From assembly GCA_031425525.1 (NCBI GenBank), contig JANPJM010000059.1, forward strand, positions 1-64,000: a stretch of DNA of 64,000 nt. The letters are read 5' to 3'. The notes under the pieces were generated by a model that had not been told where the DNA came from, did not search any database, and saw only the letters and a program-made list of their open reading frames with translations. Origin of the DNA: JANNMJ01 sp031425525. Its GTDB lineage: Bacteria; Bacteroidota; Bacteroidia; Cytophagales; Hymenobacteraceae. Below, one piece after another: positions 17,583 through 26,336 of the stretch. The position numbers and the translations under genes are program-made. Numbering within the stretch: position 1 is the stretch's first letter; each line of letters opens with the position of its first letter.

Positions 17583-19265
17583 ATGCTCAAAAAATCGTCC
17601 GTCCGCGCCCGTGCGCTGGCTTCCGTGACCGAATTCGGCGTGCTGGCGCCCCCGCCGGCGGCTGCCGTTGCCGCCAATGGCAGTCCTACCAACGGCGCCG
17701 CGCCGCCTGCCCTCCGCGATGCCGAAGAGCCGCCGATGGTGCAGAAGATGTTCCGCTCCATCGACGACCAGGAACGCGATTTCATCACCGTCGGCCAGTT
17801 TTGGCAGCGGCTGGGGCGGATGGGCATCCGCCCCGACGACCCCCGTCTGCACGAGGTGCGGGCGCTGCTGGGCGCCGCCGCTGCCGGCCCGGCCGCCGAA
17901 GGTAGTCTGTTCAATTACCTCACCTTCCGCGACATCATCCTGTCGAGTGAGCTGGTGCGCGACGCGCTGACGGGCAATATGTCGGTGCCCGATTTCGAGG
18001 GTTTTTGCGCCGATGTGCAAGCCATTTTCAAGGAGACGCTGCCGAGCCGGAGCGGCCACGTCGCCGACTACATTCCGCAGCTCGCCAAAGTCGATGCCGA
18101 GCAGTTTGCCGTCTCGATCTGCACCGTCGATGGGCAGCGGTTTTCGTACGGCGACGCCGCCACGCGCTTCTGCCTGCAATCGACCTGCAAGCCCATCAAC
18201 TACTGCATGGCGCTGGAAGAATTGGGCGAAGCCACCGTCCACGACCATATCGGGCGCGAGCCGAGCGGCCACTCCTTCAACGCCATCACCCTCAACGACC
18301 GGGGGTTGCCGCACAACCCGCTCATCAACGCGGGCGCCATTATGTGCTGCTCGCTCATTCGGCGCGACCTGCCGCCGTCCGAGCGGTTCGATTACGTCCT
18401 CGATAAGTGGCAGGAGCTGACCGGCGGCGAGCGTCCCGGCTTCAACAACGCCGTGTACCTCTCGGAGCGCGAAACGGCTGACCGCAACAACGCCCTCGCC
18501 TACTTTATGCGCGAAAAGGGCGCCTTCCCGAGCAAAGCCGACAACCTGACGCAGATCCTGGAATTCTACTTCCAGTGCTGCTCTATCGAGCTAAACGCGA
18601 GCCAACTGGCCGTGGTGGCGGGCGCCATCGCCAACGCCGGGGTGTGCCCGCTCACGGGCCGGCGCGTGGTCAGCCCGCAGAACGTCAAGAACTGCCTTTC
18701 GCTGATGTATTCGTGCGGGATGTACGATTTTTCCGGTGAGTTCGCCTTCACCATTGGCTTACCGGCCAAAAGCGGCGTGTCGGGCGCGTTGTGGGTCGTG
18801 ATTCCGAACCTGCTGGGCATCTGCATCTGGTCGCCGCGCCTCGACAAAAACGGCAATTCCGTGCGCGGCATCGAGTTCTGTCGCAAGCTCGTGGACCGGT
18901 ACCTATTCCACGCCTACGACTCCATCGGCGGCAGCCGCCATAAGAAAGACCCGCGCCTCGCCAAAGGCGAAGACAAAGTGAAGGAGTTGCTGCTACTCAT
19001 CACGGCGGCCGTCAACGGCGACCTGCCGAGTCTGCAACGTCTCGAAGCGCGCGGCGTCGATCTCAACACCGGCGACTATGACCGCCGCACCGCCCTGCAC
19101 CTGGCGGCTTCCGAAGGGCAGCTCGCCGCCGTGCGCTACCTCCTCGAACGCGGCGTGCAGCCCGCCCCGCGCGACCGCTGGGGCGGCACCCCCCTCGACG
19201 ATGCCATCCGCGAACACCACCACGACGTGGCGGATTTGCTGCGCGCGGCGGAGGAGAGCGGTTAA
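17583..19265 (+). CDS. glsA: Glutaminase with N-terminal helical domain and C-terminal ankyrin repeats (animal GLS-like)
   Basis: 560 residues. It hydrolyses glutamine to glutamate and ammonia. Residues ~50-150 form a helical EF-hand-like region (ITVGQFWQRLGRMGIRPDDPRL). Residues ~165-455 are the serine-type glutaminase fold: VADYIPQLAKVD, catalytic Ser200-x-x-Lys203 in QSTCKP, HNPLINAGAIM, SCGMYDFSGEFAF, GLPAKSGVSGALWVVIPN. Residues ~470-556 are ankyrin repeats (DYDRRTALHLAASEGQ and DRWGGTPLDDAI). This order and length match vertebrate kidney-type glutaminase rather than the ~310-residue enterobacterial enzyme. It follows amt by 33 bases. Paired with glutamine synthetase it could form a regulated glutamine cycle. 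The first ~45 residues are low-complexity Ala/Pro. Confidence 0.93.
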   Translation: MLKKSSVRARALASVTEFGVLAPPPAAAVAANGSPTNGAAPPALRDAEEPPMVQKMFRSIDDQERDFITVGQFWQRLGRMGIRPDDPRLHEVRALLGAAAAGPAAEGSLFNYLTFRDIILSSELVRDALTGNMSVPDFEGFCADVQAIFKETLPSRSGHVADYIPQLAKVDAEQFAVSICTVDGQRFSYGDAATRFCLQSTCKPINYCMALEELGEATVHDHIGREPSGHSFNAITLNDRGLPHNPLINAGAIMCCSLIRRDLPPSERFDYVLDKWQELTGGERPGFNNAVYLSERETADRNNALAYFMREKGAFPSKADNLTQILEFYFQCCSIELNASQLAVVAGAIANAGVCPLTGRRVVSPQNVKNCLSLMYSCGMYDFSGEFAFTIGLPAKSGVSGALWVVIPNLLGICIWSPRLDKNGNSVRGIEFCRKLVDRYLFHAYDSIGGSRHKKDPRLAKGEDKVKELLLLITAAVNGDLPSLQRLEARGVDLNTGDYDRRTALHLAASEGQLAAVRYLLERGVQPAPRDRWGGTPLDDAIREHHHDVADLLRAAEESG

Positions 19266-19320
19266 TTTTTGAGCTCGCAATGGCAAACCAGAAAGTTGAC
19301 GGCTTTGCGGTTTGCCGGTG

Positions 19321-19354
19321 GCCCGGCCGGTGCGATGCATCGGCCGGGCTTTTT
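19321..19354 (+). terminator. Intrinsic terminator of the nitrogen block
   Basis: Perfect 9-bp stem GCCCGGCCG/CGGCCGGGC (19321-19329 and 19341-19349) with an 11-base loop, followed by TTTTT. It sits 56 bases after the glutaminase stop. Confidence 0.85.
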
Positions 19355-19689
19355 GTTGGGTGGCAGGCAAATTGTTTGTTTTCGTGATCGTTTAAACGTC
19401 GTTCTCCGTCGTTTCATTGGCTCTTTCAGTCGGTTAAACGTCGTTTTTAGGCGTTTAACAGGCAGATGCAGGGGCTTGGCCGAGGACGGGCGGCGGATAA
19501 AAATTAATGCCAGTGGCTTCAACGGCGTTTGGAAGGGCTTTGCGACTTGTTTTCGGACTATTGGAGACGTTTTGCGGCGGTTAGCAGGAGGTGTCAGGCG
19601 TTAGAAGGTGTTTTGTGCTTTCGAGGGGATGAGCGGGGCGACTTTGCATGGTGGGGTATTAGATTTTTCCGATAAAATTGAAATAAATA
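19355..19689. repeat. Low-complexity repeated stretch without a supported gene
   Basis: Contains two ~49-bp-spaced copies of a GTTTAAACGTCGTT-like word (about 19390-19460). Read on the minus strand they would encode repeated Lys/Arg-Thr-Thr-Phe peptides (KRLKTTFNRLK). The open frames on both strands are short and repetitive and have no clear start. I regard this as a degenerate repeat, perhaps a relic of a coiled repeat protein. Confidence 0.4.
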
Positions 19690-19720
19690 TTGACTTTGGC
19701 TAAGGCCGCCCCCATATTTG
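19690..19720 (+). promoter_or_regulatory. Bacteroidota-type promoter for the 19769 gene
   Basis: TTG at 19690-19692, 20 bases, CATATTTG at 19713-19720. Predicted transcription start near 19727, about 40 bases before the ATG. Confidence 0.5.
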
Positions 19721-19768
19721 CCGCTCTGCTAGTTGTTTAGGTTCTCACTCTGTATCGACTGACTGTTT

Positions 19769-20692
19769 ATGGCGACTTATCCGATGTCACAAGCCGACCT
19801 TTACCTGCTGTTGCCGCTGGCGTGGCAGCACTATGCCGACCACCAAGCGGCGTTCGGCGCGTACAAGAAAACGAAATACACCCCGAAGCTGGCCGATGAA
19901 GCCATTGCGCGGGCGGAGGCGGCGATGAAGCTGCCGAGCCTACAGGCGCGGGGGGCGATGCCGGAAGCAACGCGGGTGGAACTGGTGAAGCAGACGGACG
20001 AATTTTTGGATGTGTGGAACCTGCTGGATGGCTACATCGAGGAGGCTTTCAAGGCCGATGGTACCTATAAGACGAAGCGCGAAGGGGCCGGCGCGAAGCT
20101 GTATGACAAGGTGCTGCACGAAGACTGGGGCGCCGCCAACGATATGGTGAATCAGGCGCTGGCGTTTGTGGCGGAAAACCTGGACGTGCTGAAAGTGCAG
20201 GGAGAAATGGACGATGACTTCGTGCTGAGGCTACAAGCGGAGGGCGAGGACGTGCGGCGGGTGGTGCGGCGCTACCTGAAGGAGCAGAACGATGCCGAGG
20301 ACGGTACCAACGCGAAGGTGCTGGCGAATGAGGCGTGCTTTGCGGAGTTTCAGGCGATGAGCCGGGATGCGCAGCGGATTTTCCGGCGGCACCCGGCGAT
20401 TGCGGCGAAGTTTCAGGCGCAGACGCTACTGGCGACGATCCGGGGGACGCGGCAGGCGGGTATCCGGGGTGTGGTGACGGATGCCGATGGGCAGGACGTG
20501 GCCGGCGCTACCGTGGCGGTGCCGGGCGTGGCTGGCGCGACGGCCGTGACGGATGAAGATGGGCGGTACTTTATTCCGCTGGCGAGCGGGACTTATACCG
20601 TGGTGGTGAGCGGGGAGGGGTTTGCGGAGAAGACCCTTTCCGATGTGGTGGTGGAAGTGGGCGTGAAGAAGCGGGTGGATGTGGGGGTTTAG
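19769..20692 (+). CDS. Helical protein with C-terminal carboxypeptidase regulatory-like domain
   Basis: 307 residues, no signal peptide. Residues 1-225 are helical and acidic (WQHYADHQAAFGAYKK, ELVKQTDEFLDVWNLLDGYIEEAF). Residues ~230-307 form a CarboxypepD_reg-like beta-sandwich (GIRGVVTDADGQDVAGATVAVPG, TDEDGRYFIPLASGTYTVVVSGEGF). Such domains are usually extracytoplasmic, so their presence on a protein without a visible export signal is odd. The N-terminal part belongs to no family I recognise; similar two-part proteins occur as hypothetical proteins in Bacteroidota. It has its own predicted promoter. The next gene starts 12 bases downstream but differs sharply in base composition. Confidence 0.7.
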   Translation: MATYPMSQADLYLLLPLAWQHYADHQAAFGAYKKTKYTPKLADEAIARAEAAMKLPSLQARGAMPEATRVELVKQTDEFLDVWNLLDGYIEEAFKADGTYKTKREGAGAKLYDKVLHEDWGAANDMVNQALAFVAENLDVLKVQGEMDDDFVLRLQAEGEDVRRVVRRYLKEQNDAEDGTNAKVLANEACFAEFQAMSRDAQRIFRRHPAIAAKFQAQTLLATIRGTRQAGIRGVVTDADGQDVAGATVAVPGVAGATAVTDEDGRYFIPLASGTYTVVVSGEGFAEKTLSDVVVEVGVKKRVDVGV

Positions 20693-20704
20693 AAATTATT
20701 TAAA

Positions 20705-21703
20705 ATGGAAGCCCTAATCGAGTTACTAACAGAAAACAGGGAGTTGGGTCTTTTTTTGGTAGCCATATTTGGCTACCTTGGAATCATTGACAAACATAAT
20801 TTCCATCCTTACGTTAAATCTATATTAGCTGTAGCAGTCTTGGCACTCGCTTATCTTGCCTATGTCCAGCATTTTTCTGAGAAAATATTAGCACTAAATC
20901 ATAAGCTTGAGTCTCTTGAAAAAGATTTTAGATCAAAATCCCGCGCCCTTAATACGTGCTCAACCCAGCTGCTTGAAAAAGCAGGTAATCTACAGCTAGT
21001 AACGCAAGGCGCTATAGAAGACGGGCGAACGTATTCTCATACGCTTGCTCAAACAGCTGATACCATAGGGACTCTCCGAACAAAAAACAAACGACTAAGC
21101 CTCGATAATACACAATTAACTGGTGAAAAAAACCAGCTTTTTGCAGCCAATCAAGAAAAAGACAGCACTTTGGCGCAAAAAAATTTGACTATCAGACAAA
21201 AGGATAATGAAATTAGCACTTGGAAGCAATATTACACAGGCGCTTTAAATGTCACGAAAAACGTACGCGATAGTATAAAAATGGAAACAGAAAGGCGCAG
21301 TAACGGAAACTCAATTAATACCAACAAAAAGGTGGTGTTATTTGAAAACCAGTTATACGAATTCGGGTTTCCAATTCTGTTTTTACAGTGCTCCGATACT
21401 CAAACAGAGTTCACCCTTAGCAGCGAAGACATTAACAAAATTCGCATTTTCAGCGCAATGGTCAGGCGAACATCCGCGCAGAGTATTACAGTCCGATTAG
21501 TAGGCCAAAGCAGTCATACGAACAGGAGGGAGAGAGACCGCCTGTGCAACCAGCGGTGTGATTTTATTGCCAGACAACTGGGGGGTTATTTAGATTTAAC
21601 GAATTGCAGAAGAAGATTTTTGGGCAAAAAAATCACCTGCATCGAAAAATATTTATACCAGACAGAAGCTTCTCCTGGCGTGTACCTGACGATAACGAGA
21701 TAA
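20705..21703 (+). CDS. AT-rich gene for a membrane coiled-coil protein with OmpA-like C-terminus
   Basis: 332 residues. Two transmembrane helices at about 12-30 and 37-58 are followed by a long coiled coil (~60-205, rich in Lys, Gln, Asn, Thr), then a globular domain (~215-332). The globular segment ITVRLVGQSSHTNRRERDRL plus CNQRCDFIARQLGG has the layout of an OmpA-like peptidoglycan-binding motif (GHTD-x-x-G...N-x-x-L-x-x-x-R-x-x-x-V), though the key Asp/Arg are not exact. Seven Cys are unusual. Codon use is A/T-rich, unlike every neighbour, suggesting recent transfer. The arrangement recalls MotB-like or ZorB-like proteins (membrane helices, linker, OmpA domain), but no MotA/ZorA partner is present. 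Function unknown. Confidence 0.7.
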   Translation: MEALIELLTENRELGLFLVAIFGYLGIIDKHNFHPYVKSILAVAVLALAYLAYVQHFSEKILALNHKLESLEKDFRSKSRALNTCSTQLLEKAGNLQLVTQGAIEDGRTYSHTLAQTADTIGTLRTKNKRLSLDNTQLTGEKNQLFAANQEKDSTLAQKNLTIRQKDNEISTWKQYYTGALNVTKNVRDSIKMETERRSNGNSINTNKKVVLFENQLYEFGFPILFLQCSDTQTEFTLSSEDINKIRIFSAMVRRTSAQSITVRLVGQSSHTNRRERDRLCNQRCDFIARQLGGYLDLTNCRRRFLGKKITCIEKYLYQTEASPGVYLTITR

Positions 21704-21714
21704 TATTTTTTATG

Positions 21715-21852
21715 CAACCCCGTTGGGGTTGGGTGAACGGTTTTTCTCGACGCCGCCCAAGAGCAGGGCAAATCCACCGTCCCCACCATCACCAACGCCA
21801 CTATCACCGGCTTCAACAGCCTCTACCGCCGCGTCCGGCCCCTCTTTCTGCC
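21715..21852. repeat. Short hairpin plus possible gene relic after the AT-rich gene
   Basis: CAACCCC/GGGGTTG (21715-21721 and 21725-21731) is a short hairpin of a kind common between Bacteroidota genes. From 21737 the plus strand reads a protein-like stretch (DAAQEQGKSTVPTITNATI, then TGFNSLYRRVRPLF) that ends inside the kinase gene. It could be the end of a lost gene; no family can be named. Confidence 0.35.
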
Positions 21853-24800
21853 TCACCGCCCCACCACCACGCGCACCTGATACCCCGCCCGGCTATCGGC
21901 GCGGGGGCCGGTGTACAGCTCGGCCCCGATGGCGGCGGCGCGCTGCTGCATATTGCGCAGGCCCATACCGGCCAGGGTGGGCCGGGCGCCGGGGGCGGTC
22001 TGGCCATCATCGGTTACTTCGAGGACGATGGCCGCGCTGGTTTGCTCGAACCGCACCCGCAACGTGGTGGGGTGGCGGGCGTGGCGCACCACATTGGTCA
22101 CGGCTTCCTTGAAGAGCAGGTACAGATTCTGCCGGAGCGGGGCGACGATGGGGGCATCATCGACGAGCCCGGAATGCGTAAAATCGACCGTCAGGTCGAG
22201 GGGCGTAGCGGTTTGGTCGAGGTGGTCGCGCATGCGGTCGAGCAGGGCGCCGTAGCTGTCGGCCCGCGAATCGATGCCCCAGACCACATCGCGCATCGTC
22301 TGCACGGCCGCCCGACTGTTGAGGAGCAGCCGGTCGAAATTGCCGCGCGCATCGGGCCGCCCGCCCGCCGTTCCCCCCAGCGCGGGGGGCAGGTGCTGGT
22401 CGCGCAGCACCTCGGCCAGCATGTTTACGCGCGCCAGCAGGGCGCCTACTTCGTCGTGCAGGTTGGCGGCCAACTCGGCCCGGTTCTGGGCGTCGCGCAG
22501 GATCCGCCGCAGCCGTAGCCAGTAGGTGCCGTACCCGATAGCCAGCAGCAGCCCCGCCGCCAGCGCCCACACGCCGGGCCATTGCCACCAGGGCGCCGCT
22601 ACGTGCAGCGGCACCAGCAACCGGTTGGCGGCGGGCTGTCCGAGGCCGGTTTCGGCGCGTACCTCGACCTGATACTCGCCGGGGGAAACGCCGCGCAGCA
22701 TCAGGTTGCGCGGCGTGGTCAGCCACGAAGACAGCACGCGCCCGGCGGGGTCGCGCAGGCGGTAGGCGTAGCGCGTCAGCTCCGGGGAGAAGAAATCGGT
22801 CAGCGCCAGGCGCAGCTCCACGTAAGCGGTGGCGCCGGCGCCGAGGTTGAGGCGCCCGGCCCGGCCGGCCAGGAGATGGTCGAGGCGCTCCTGCGTACCC
22901 GCCGGGTAGCCAACGGCCGTCGCGCGCAGGTGGGGCGGTTTGCGGGTGGCGCTGGTGCGTATCTCGTTGGGGTACAAATGCACCACGCCGCCCACGCCGC
23001 CAAACCACAGCGAGCCGTCGCGGTCGAGGAACGCGGCCGACCGGTTCAGCTCGGCATCCGGTAATCCCTCGGCCTCGCGGAAGGCCAGCACCTGGCCCGT
23101 GGTGGGCGTGTAGCGCGCCAGGCCGCCGTAGGTGCCGGCCCACACGTGGCCCCGGCGGTCGGGCAGCACCGACGCCACGGTGTGGCTCGGCAGGCCATCG
23201 CCGACGGTAAGTTGGCGCACCAGCCCGGTGCGCGCATCGACGAGCAGCAGGCCCTGGTCGCGGGTGCCCACCCAGGCGCGGCCCGGCCCGGCGGCGGCTA
23301 CGGCCAGCAGGGCGTTGGTAGGCAGGTGGCGGGCGGCGGCGCTGTCGGGGCAAAACCGGCGCAGGGCGCGGCGGTCGGGCTGCAGCCAAAACAGTCCCTG
23401 GGTGGAGGTGATCCACAGGGCGTGGTTGGCCGAGTCTTCGGCCAGATCGGTGATGACGAGCGTTTGCAAGGGCCGGCCGGGCAGGTCGTCGCCGTAGCGG
23501 GTGAGGGTGCGCTGCGCCATATCAATCTGAAACAAGCCCGATTCGGCGCCCCCCCAGATGCGCCCTTGCCGATCCTGGAGCAGGGCGCGGGTGCGCAAGT
23601 CTGTGTACGGCGGCTTAAACTGCGTCATCAGCAACCCGGTGGCGCCGTCGATGCCACTGATGCCGAACGACTCGCCCGCCAGCAGGGTCTGGCCGTAGCC
23701 GGGCAGCGACAGCATATCCAGGTAGCTCGATTCGCGCAATTCCACCGGCTGCGGGCGTAGCTGTTCCCACAGCAGGTGCGGCCGGAGGGGGGCAGCCGAC
23801 GAATCGGCCGCCTGCGCAAACGTGCCCCCGTACGTCGAGATGAACAGCCGCCCATCGAGCAATCGGCCAATGGTACGGGCACTGCCCAGCGACTGCCCGT
23901 TGGCCTGGACCACGGGCTGGACCATCTGGCGGAAGTTGCCGCGCTTGAAACATCCCCGCCAGTAGGGCGACCAGCTCCACCACGTGCCGTGCGCATCGAG
24001 TTGGAGAAAATAGCTGTCCCGTTCCCCCGGTAGGCCTGGTCCCGGCTCAAAGGCTGAAACGGTGGCCTGCGGATGCGCCCCGCGCAAGCCGGCCAACTGC
24101 ACCAAGTGGTTGCCGACAACGTAACCGGCGGTGCTGTCGGTGAAAGCGGGCGCCAGATGGCGCGTACGCCCACTGTTCGGCGGCAGGGGAGAGGCCCACC
24201 GCCCGATTTCGCGCCGCTCGCCGGCCGCTGTCACCTCGAATACCCCCGTCGGATCGAAAAAGCGGGCGGGCCGGCTGTTGGGGATCGGGTACAGATTCCG
24301 CCAGCCCGCCAAGCGCCGCATCTTGCCGGCGCCCGATACGTGCGTGAGCGGCAGCTCCCGCTGATTGCCGATCAGCCAGATGCCGCCGTCGGCGGCCGGC
24401 TCGAAGTAGTGGGCCTGTTCCACGCGATAGCTCGGAAACAGCGGCTGGCGTGGCCGATCCGGTGCCAGCGTAAGTACATTCCCCCCGACGCTGACCCACA
24501 CGATCCCCGTCCGAGGATGACAGCAGAGCGCAGAAATGCCAACTTGCCCGGCGGCGGCCGGCGGCAGCCGGACGGCCAGTAGCTGCCCGGTGGCCGGGGT
24601 GAATCGGAACAACCCCGCGACCGACCCGATCCACAGCCGCCCCCGCAGGTCTAACTCCAGCGCATTGACCAGCGCGACGGGCAACTGCGGCCCGCGCCGC
24701 ACGAAGGCGGCGAGCGGCACCAGGTCGTAGCCGTCGTAGCGGTACACGCCGTCGTCGGTGGCAATCCAGCGGAACCCCGCCTTATCCGTCACCATCCGCT

Positions 24801-24969
24801 GAATGAGCAGCGGGCTGAGCGCCAGATCACGGCTCCACGGTGCCGGAGTGGCTACCACCACCGGGGCGGTGCCAACAGCCAAAAGCAGCGTCAGCCACAC
24901 CCCACGCACGCGCAGGCCGAGCGTGGCGGAGCCAACGAAAGACGCAGCCCAATGCAAGAGACACGACAC
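21853..24969 (-). CDS. Propeller-type sensor histidine kinase (HisKA_3)
   Basis: About 1038 residues from GTG 24969; the open frame extends to 25173 but the extra ~68 residues look non-natural. A hydrophobic segment serves as signal/anchor. Two seven-bladed periplasmic propellers follow, built of two-component-regulator propeller repeats (FRWIATDDGVYRYDGYDL, GRLWIGSVAGLFRF, GRIWGGAESGLFQID, GHVWAGTYGGLARY, GSLWFGGVGGVVHL). Next come a Y_Y_Y domain (~690-770), one transmembrane helix (WALAAGLLLAIGYGTYWL), the HisKA_3 box ELAANLHDEVGALLARV with the phospho-acceptor His, and an ATPase domain (FKEAVTNVVRHAR, VTDDGQTAPG, GMGLRNMQQRA). Unlike hybrid polysaccharide sensors it lacks receiver and AraC domains. 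It should phosphorylate a NarL-type regulator; none is adjacent. Confidence 0.9.
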   Translation of the reverse strand: MSCLLHWAASFVGSATLGLRVRGVWLTLLLAVGTAPVVVATPAPWSRDLALSPLLIQRMVTDKAGFRWIATDDGVYRYDGYDLVPLAAFVRRGPQLPVALVNALELDLRGRLWIGSVAGLFRFTPATGQLLAVRLPPAAAGQVGISALCCHPRTGIVWVSVGGNVLTLAPDRPRQPLFPSYRVEQAHYFEPAADGGIWLIGNQRELPLTHVSGAGKMRRLAGWRNLYPIPNSRPARFFDPTGVFEVTAAGERREIGRWASPLPPNSGRTRHLAPAFTDSTAGYVVGNHLVQLAGLRGAHPQATVSAFEPGPGLPGERDSYFLQLDAHGTWWSWSPYWRGCFKRGNFRQMVQPVVQANGQSLGSARTIGRLLDGRLFISTYGGTFAQAADSSAAPLRPHLLWEQLRPQPVELRESSYLDMLSLPGYGQTLLAGESFGISGIDGATGLLMTQFKPPYTDLRTRALLQDRQGRIWGGAESGLFQIDMAQRTLTRYGDDLPGRPLQTLVITDLAEDSANHALWITSTQGLFWLQPDRRALRRFCPDSAAARHLPTNALLAVAAAGPGRAWVGTRDQGLLLVDARTGLVRQLTVGDGLPSHTVASVLPDRRGHVWAGTYGGLARYTPTTGQVLAFREAEGLPDAELNRSAAFLDRDGSLWFGGVGGVVHLYPNEIRTSATRKPPHLRATAVGYPAGTQERLDHLLAGRAGRLNLGAGATAYVELRLALTDFFSPELTRYAYRLRDPAGRVLSSWLTTPRNLMLRGVSPGEYQVEVRAETGLGQPAANRLLVPLHVAAPWWQWPGVWALAAGLLLAIGYGTYWLRLRRILRDAQNRAELAANLHDEVGALLARVNMLAEVLRDQHLPPALGGTAGGRPDARGNFDRLLLNSRAAVQTMRDVVWGIDSRADSYGALLDRMRDHLDQTATPLDLTVDFTHSGLVDDAPIVAPLRQNLYLLFKEAVTNVVRHARHPTTLRVRFEQTSAAIVLEVTDDGQTAPGARPTLAGMGLRNMQQRAAAIGAELYTGPRADSRAGYQVRVVVGR

Positions 24970-25166
24970 GGCAGCAAAGCTAGAACTTCTGCGGCGAGCG
25001 GAAAAGGAAATAACTATCCCCAAATTGCGCGGCGTCAACGGGCTGCCCGCCGCTCGCGGCCGCTCCCCGCAACCGAACAACGGCCGCCAAGCCGGGGTTA
25101 CGGGCAAGCAACGCCCTGTTTCCCCAACAACAGCGGCGCCCCCGTCGCCCGCCCCCCATCGCCGGC

Positions 25167-25201
25167 AACTCAAAACTCACAACTCGAAACTCAAAACTCC
25201 C
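25167..25201 (+). repeat. Five 7-bp repeats directly before the VWA gene start
   Basis: Units AACTCAA, AACTCAC, AACTCGA, AACTCAA, AACTCCC. The array ends one base before ATG 25203. Confidence 0.85.
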
Positions 25202-25202
25202 C

Positions 25203-26312
25203 ATGCTCGGCTACCGTTTTTCTCAGTTTACGCCGCCGCCGCAAGGCCCCGAAAAGGGCTTTGAACAGTTGCTGAAAGTGTTTTTGCAGCTCGTTACCAT
25301 CACGTCCGGCGACATTCAGGAAACCCTCTCCTGGCTCAATGAGGTAGACCGCCAATATGGCCTCACCGACGACGAGTACGGCATGGGAGATTTCATCGAA
25401 GACCTCAAGAAGCGGGGCTATCTCGAAGAGAATACGCAGGATGGCTCGCTGAAGATTACCGGCAAGAGCGAAGGCGAAATCCGCCGCTCGGCGCTGGAGG
25501 AAATCTTTGGGCAGCTCAAGAAAACCGGGCGCGGCAACCACCCCACGCCGCACCCCGGCCAGGGCGAGGAAGCCAGTACCGACCAGCGCGAATTCCGCTT
25601 CGGCGATTCCATCGACCAGATCGCGATGACTGAATCGCTGCGCAACGCCCAGCTCAACCACGGCCTCGGCACCGACGGCGACCAGTTCATGCTCACCGAA
25701 GGCGACCTCGAAGTGCGCGAAACCGAGCATCGCTCGCAAACCGCCACCGTGCTGATGATCGACATCAGCCACTCGATGATTCTCTACGGCGAAGACCGCA
25801 TTACGCCCGCCAAAAAAGTAGCGATGGCGCTTGCCGAGTTAATCAAGCAGAAATACCCGCGCGATTTTCTCGATGTGTGCGTATTCGGCAACGACGCCTG
25901 GCCCATCGAGGTCAAGGATTTGCCGTACCTGCAAGTCGGGCCGTACCACACCAATACCGTGGCCGGCCTGGAGCTAGCGCTCGATCTGCTCCGCAAGCGC
26001 AAAGTGGCCAACAAGCAGATTTTTATGATCACGGACGGCAAGCCGACGTGCCTCAAAGAAGGCTTGCGCTACTACAAAAACTCGTTTGGCTTAGACCGTA
26101 AAGTCATCAACAAAACCCTGAATCTGGCCGCGCAGGCGCGCCGCCTCCGCGTACCGATCACCACTTTCATGATTGCCCAAGACCCGTACCTGCGGCAGTT
26201 CGTGAAGGAGTTCACGGAGGTCAATCAGGGCAAGGCGTATTATTCGTCGTTGCAGGGCCTTGGGCACCTCATTTTCGAGGATTACAAGCAGAACCGGCGG
26301 AAGAGTATGTAG
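25203..26312 (+). CDS. VWA-domain protein (CoxE/magnesium-chelatase-like)
   Basis: 369 residues, no signal peptide. The N-terminal ~180 residues are helical and charged. Residues ~180-360 are a von Willebrand A domain with a complete metal-ion site: MIDISHS (D-x-S-x-S), the Thr in GPYHTNT, and ITDGKP. Such proteins work with MoxR-type AAA ATPases, as in magnesium chelatase D/I and CoxE/CoxD, to insert metal or remodel a target. The AAA partner is the next gene, 187 bases on and separated by an inverted repeat. The target is not identifiable here. The leader carries a heptamer array almost the same as that before fbp. Confidence 0.85.
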   Translation: MLGYRFSQFTPPPQGPEKGFEQLLKVFLQLVTITSGDIQETLSWLNEVDRQYGLTDDEYGMGDFIEDLKKRGYLEENTQDGSLKITGKSEGEIRRSALEEIFGQLKKTGRGNHPTPHPGQGEEASTDQREFRFGDSIDQIAMTESLRNAQLNHGLGTDGDQFMLTEGDLEVRETEHRSQTATVLMIDISHSMILYGEDRITPAKKVAMALAELIKQKYPRDFLDVCVFGNDAWPIEVKDLPYLQVGPYHTNTVAGLELALDLLRKRKVANKQIFMITDGKPTCLKEGLRYYKNSFGLDRKVINKTLNLAAQARRLRVPITTFMIAQDPYLRQFVKEFTEVNQGKAYYSSLQGLGHLIFEDYKQNRRKSM

Positions 26313-26336
26313 ATGTGACTTCTTATCGTAGCTCAT

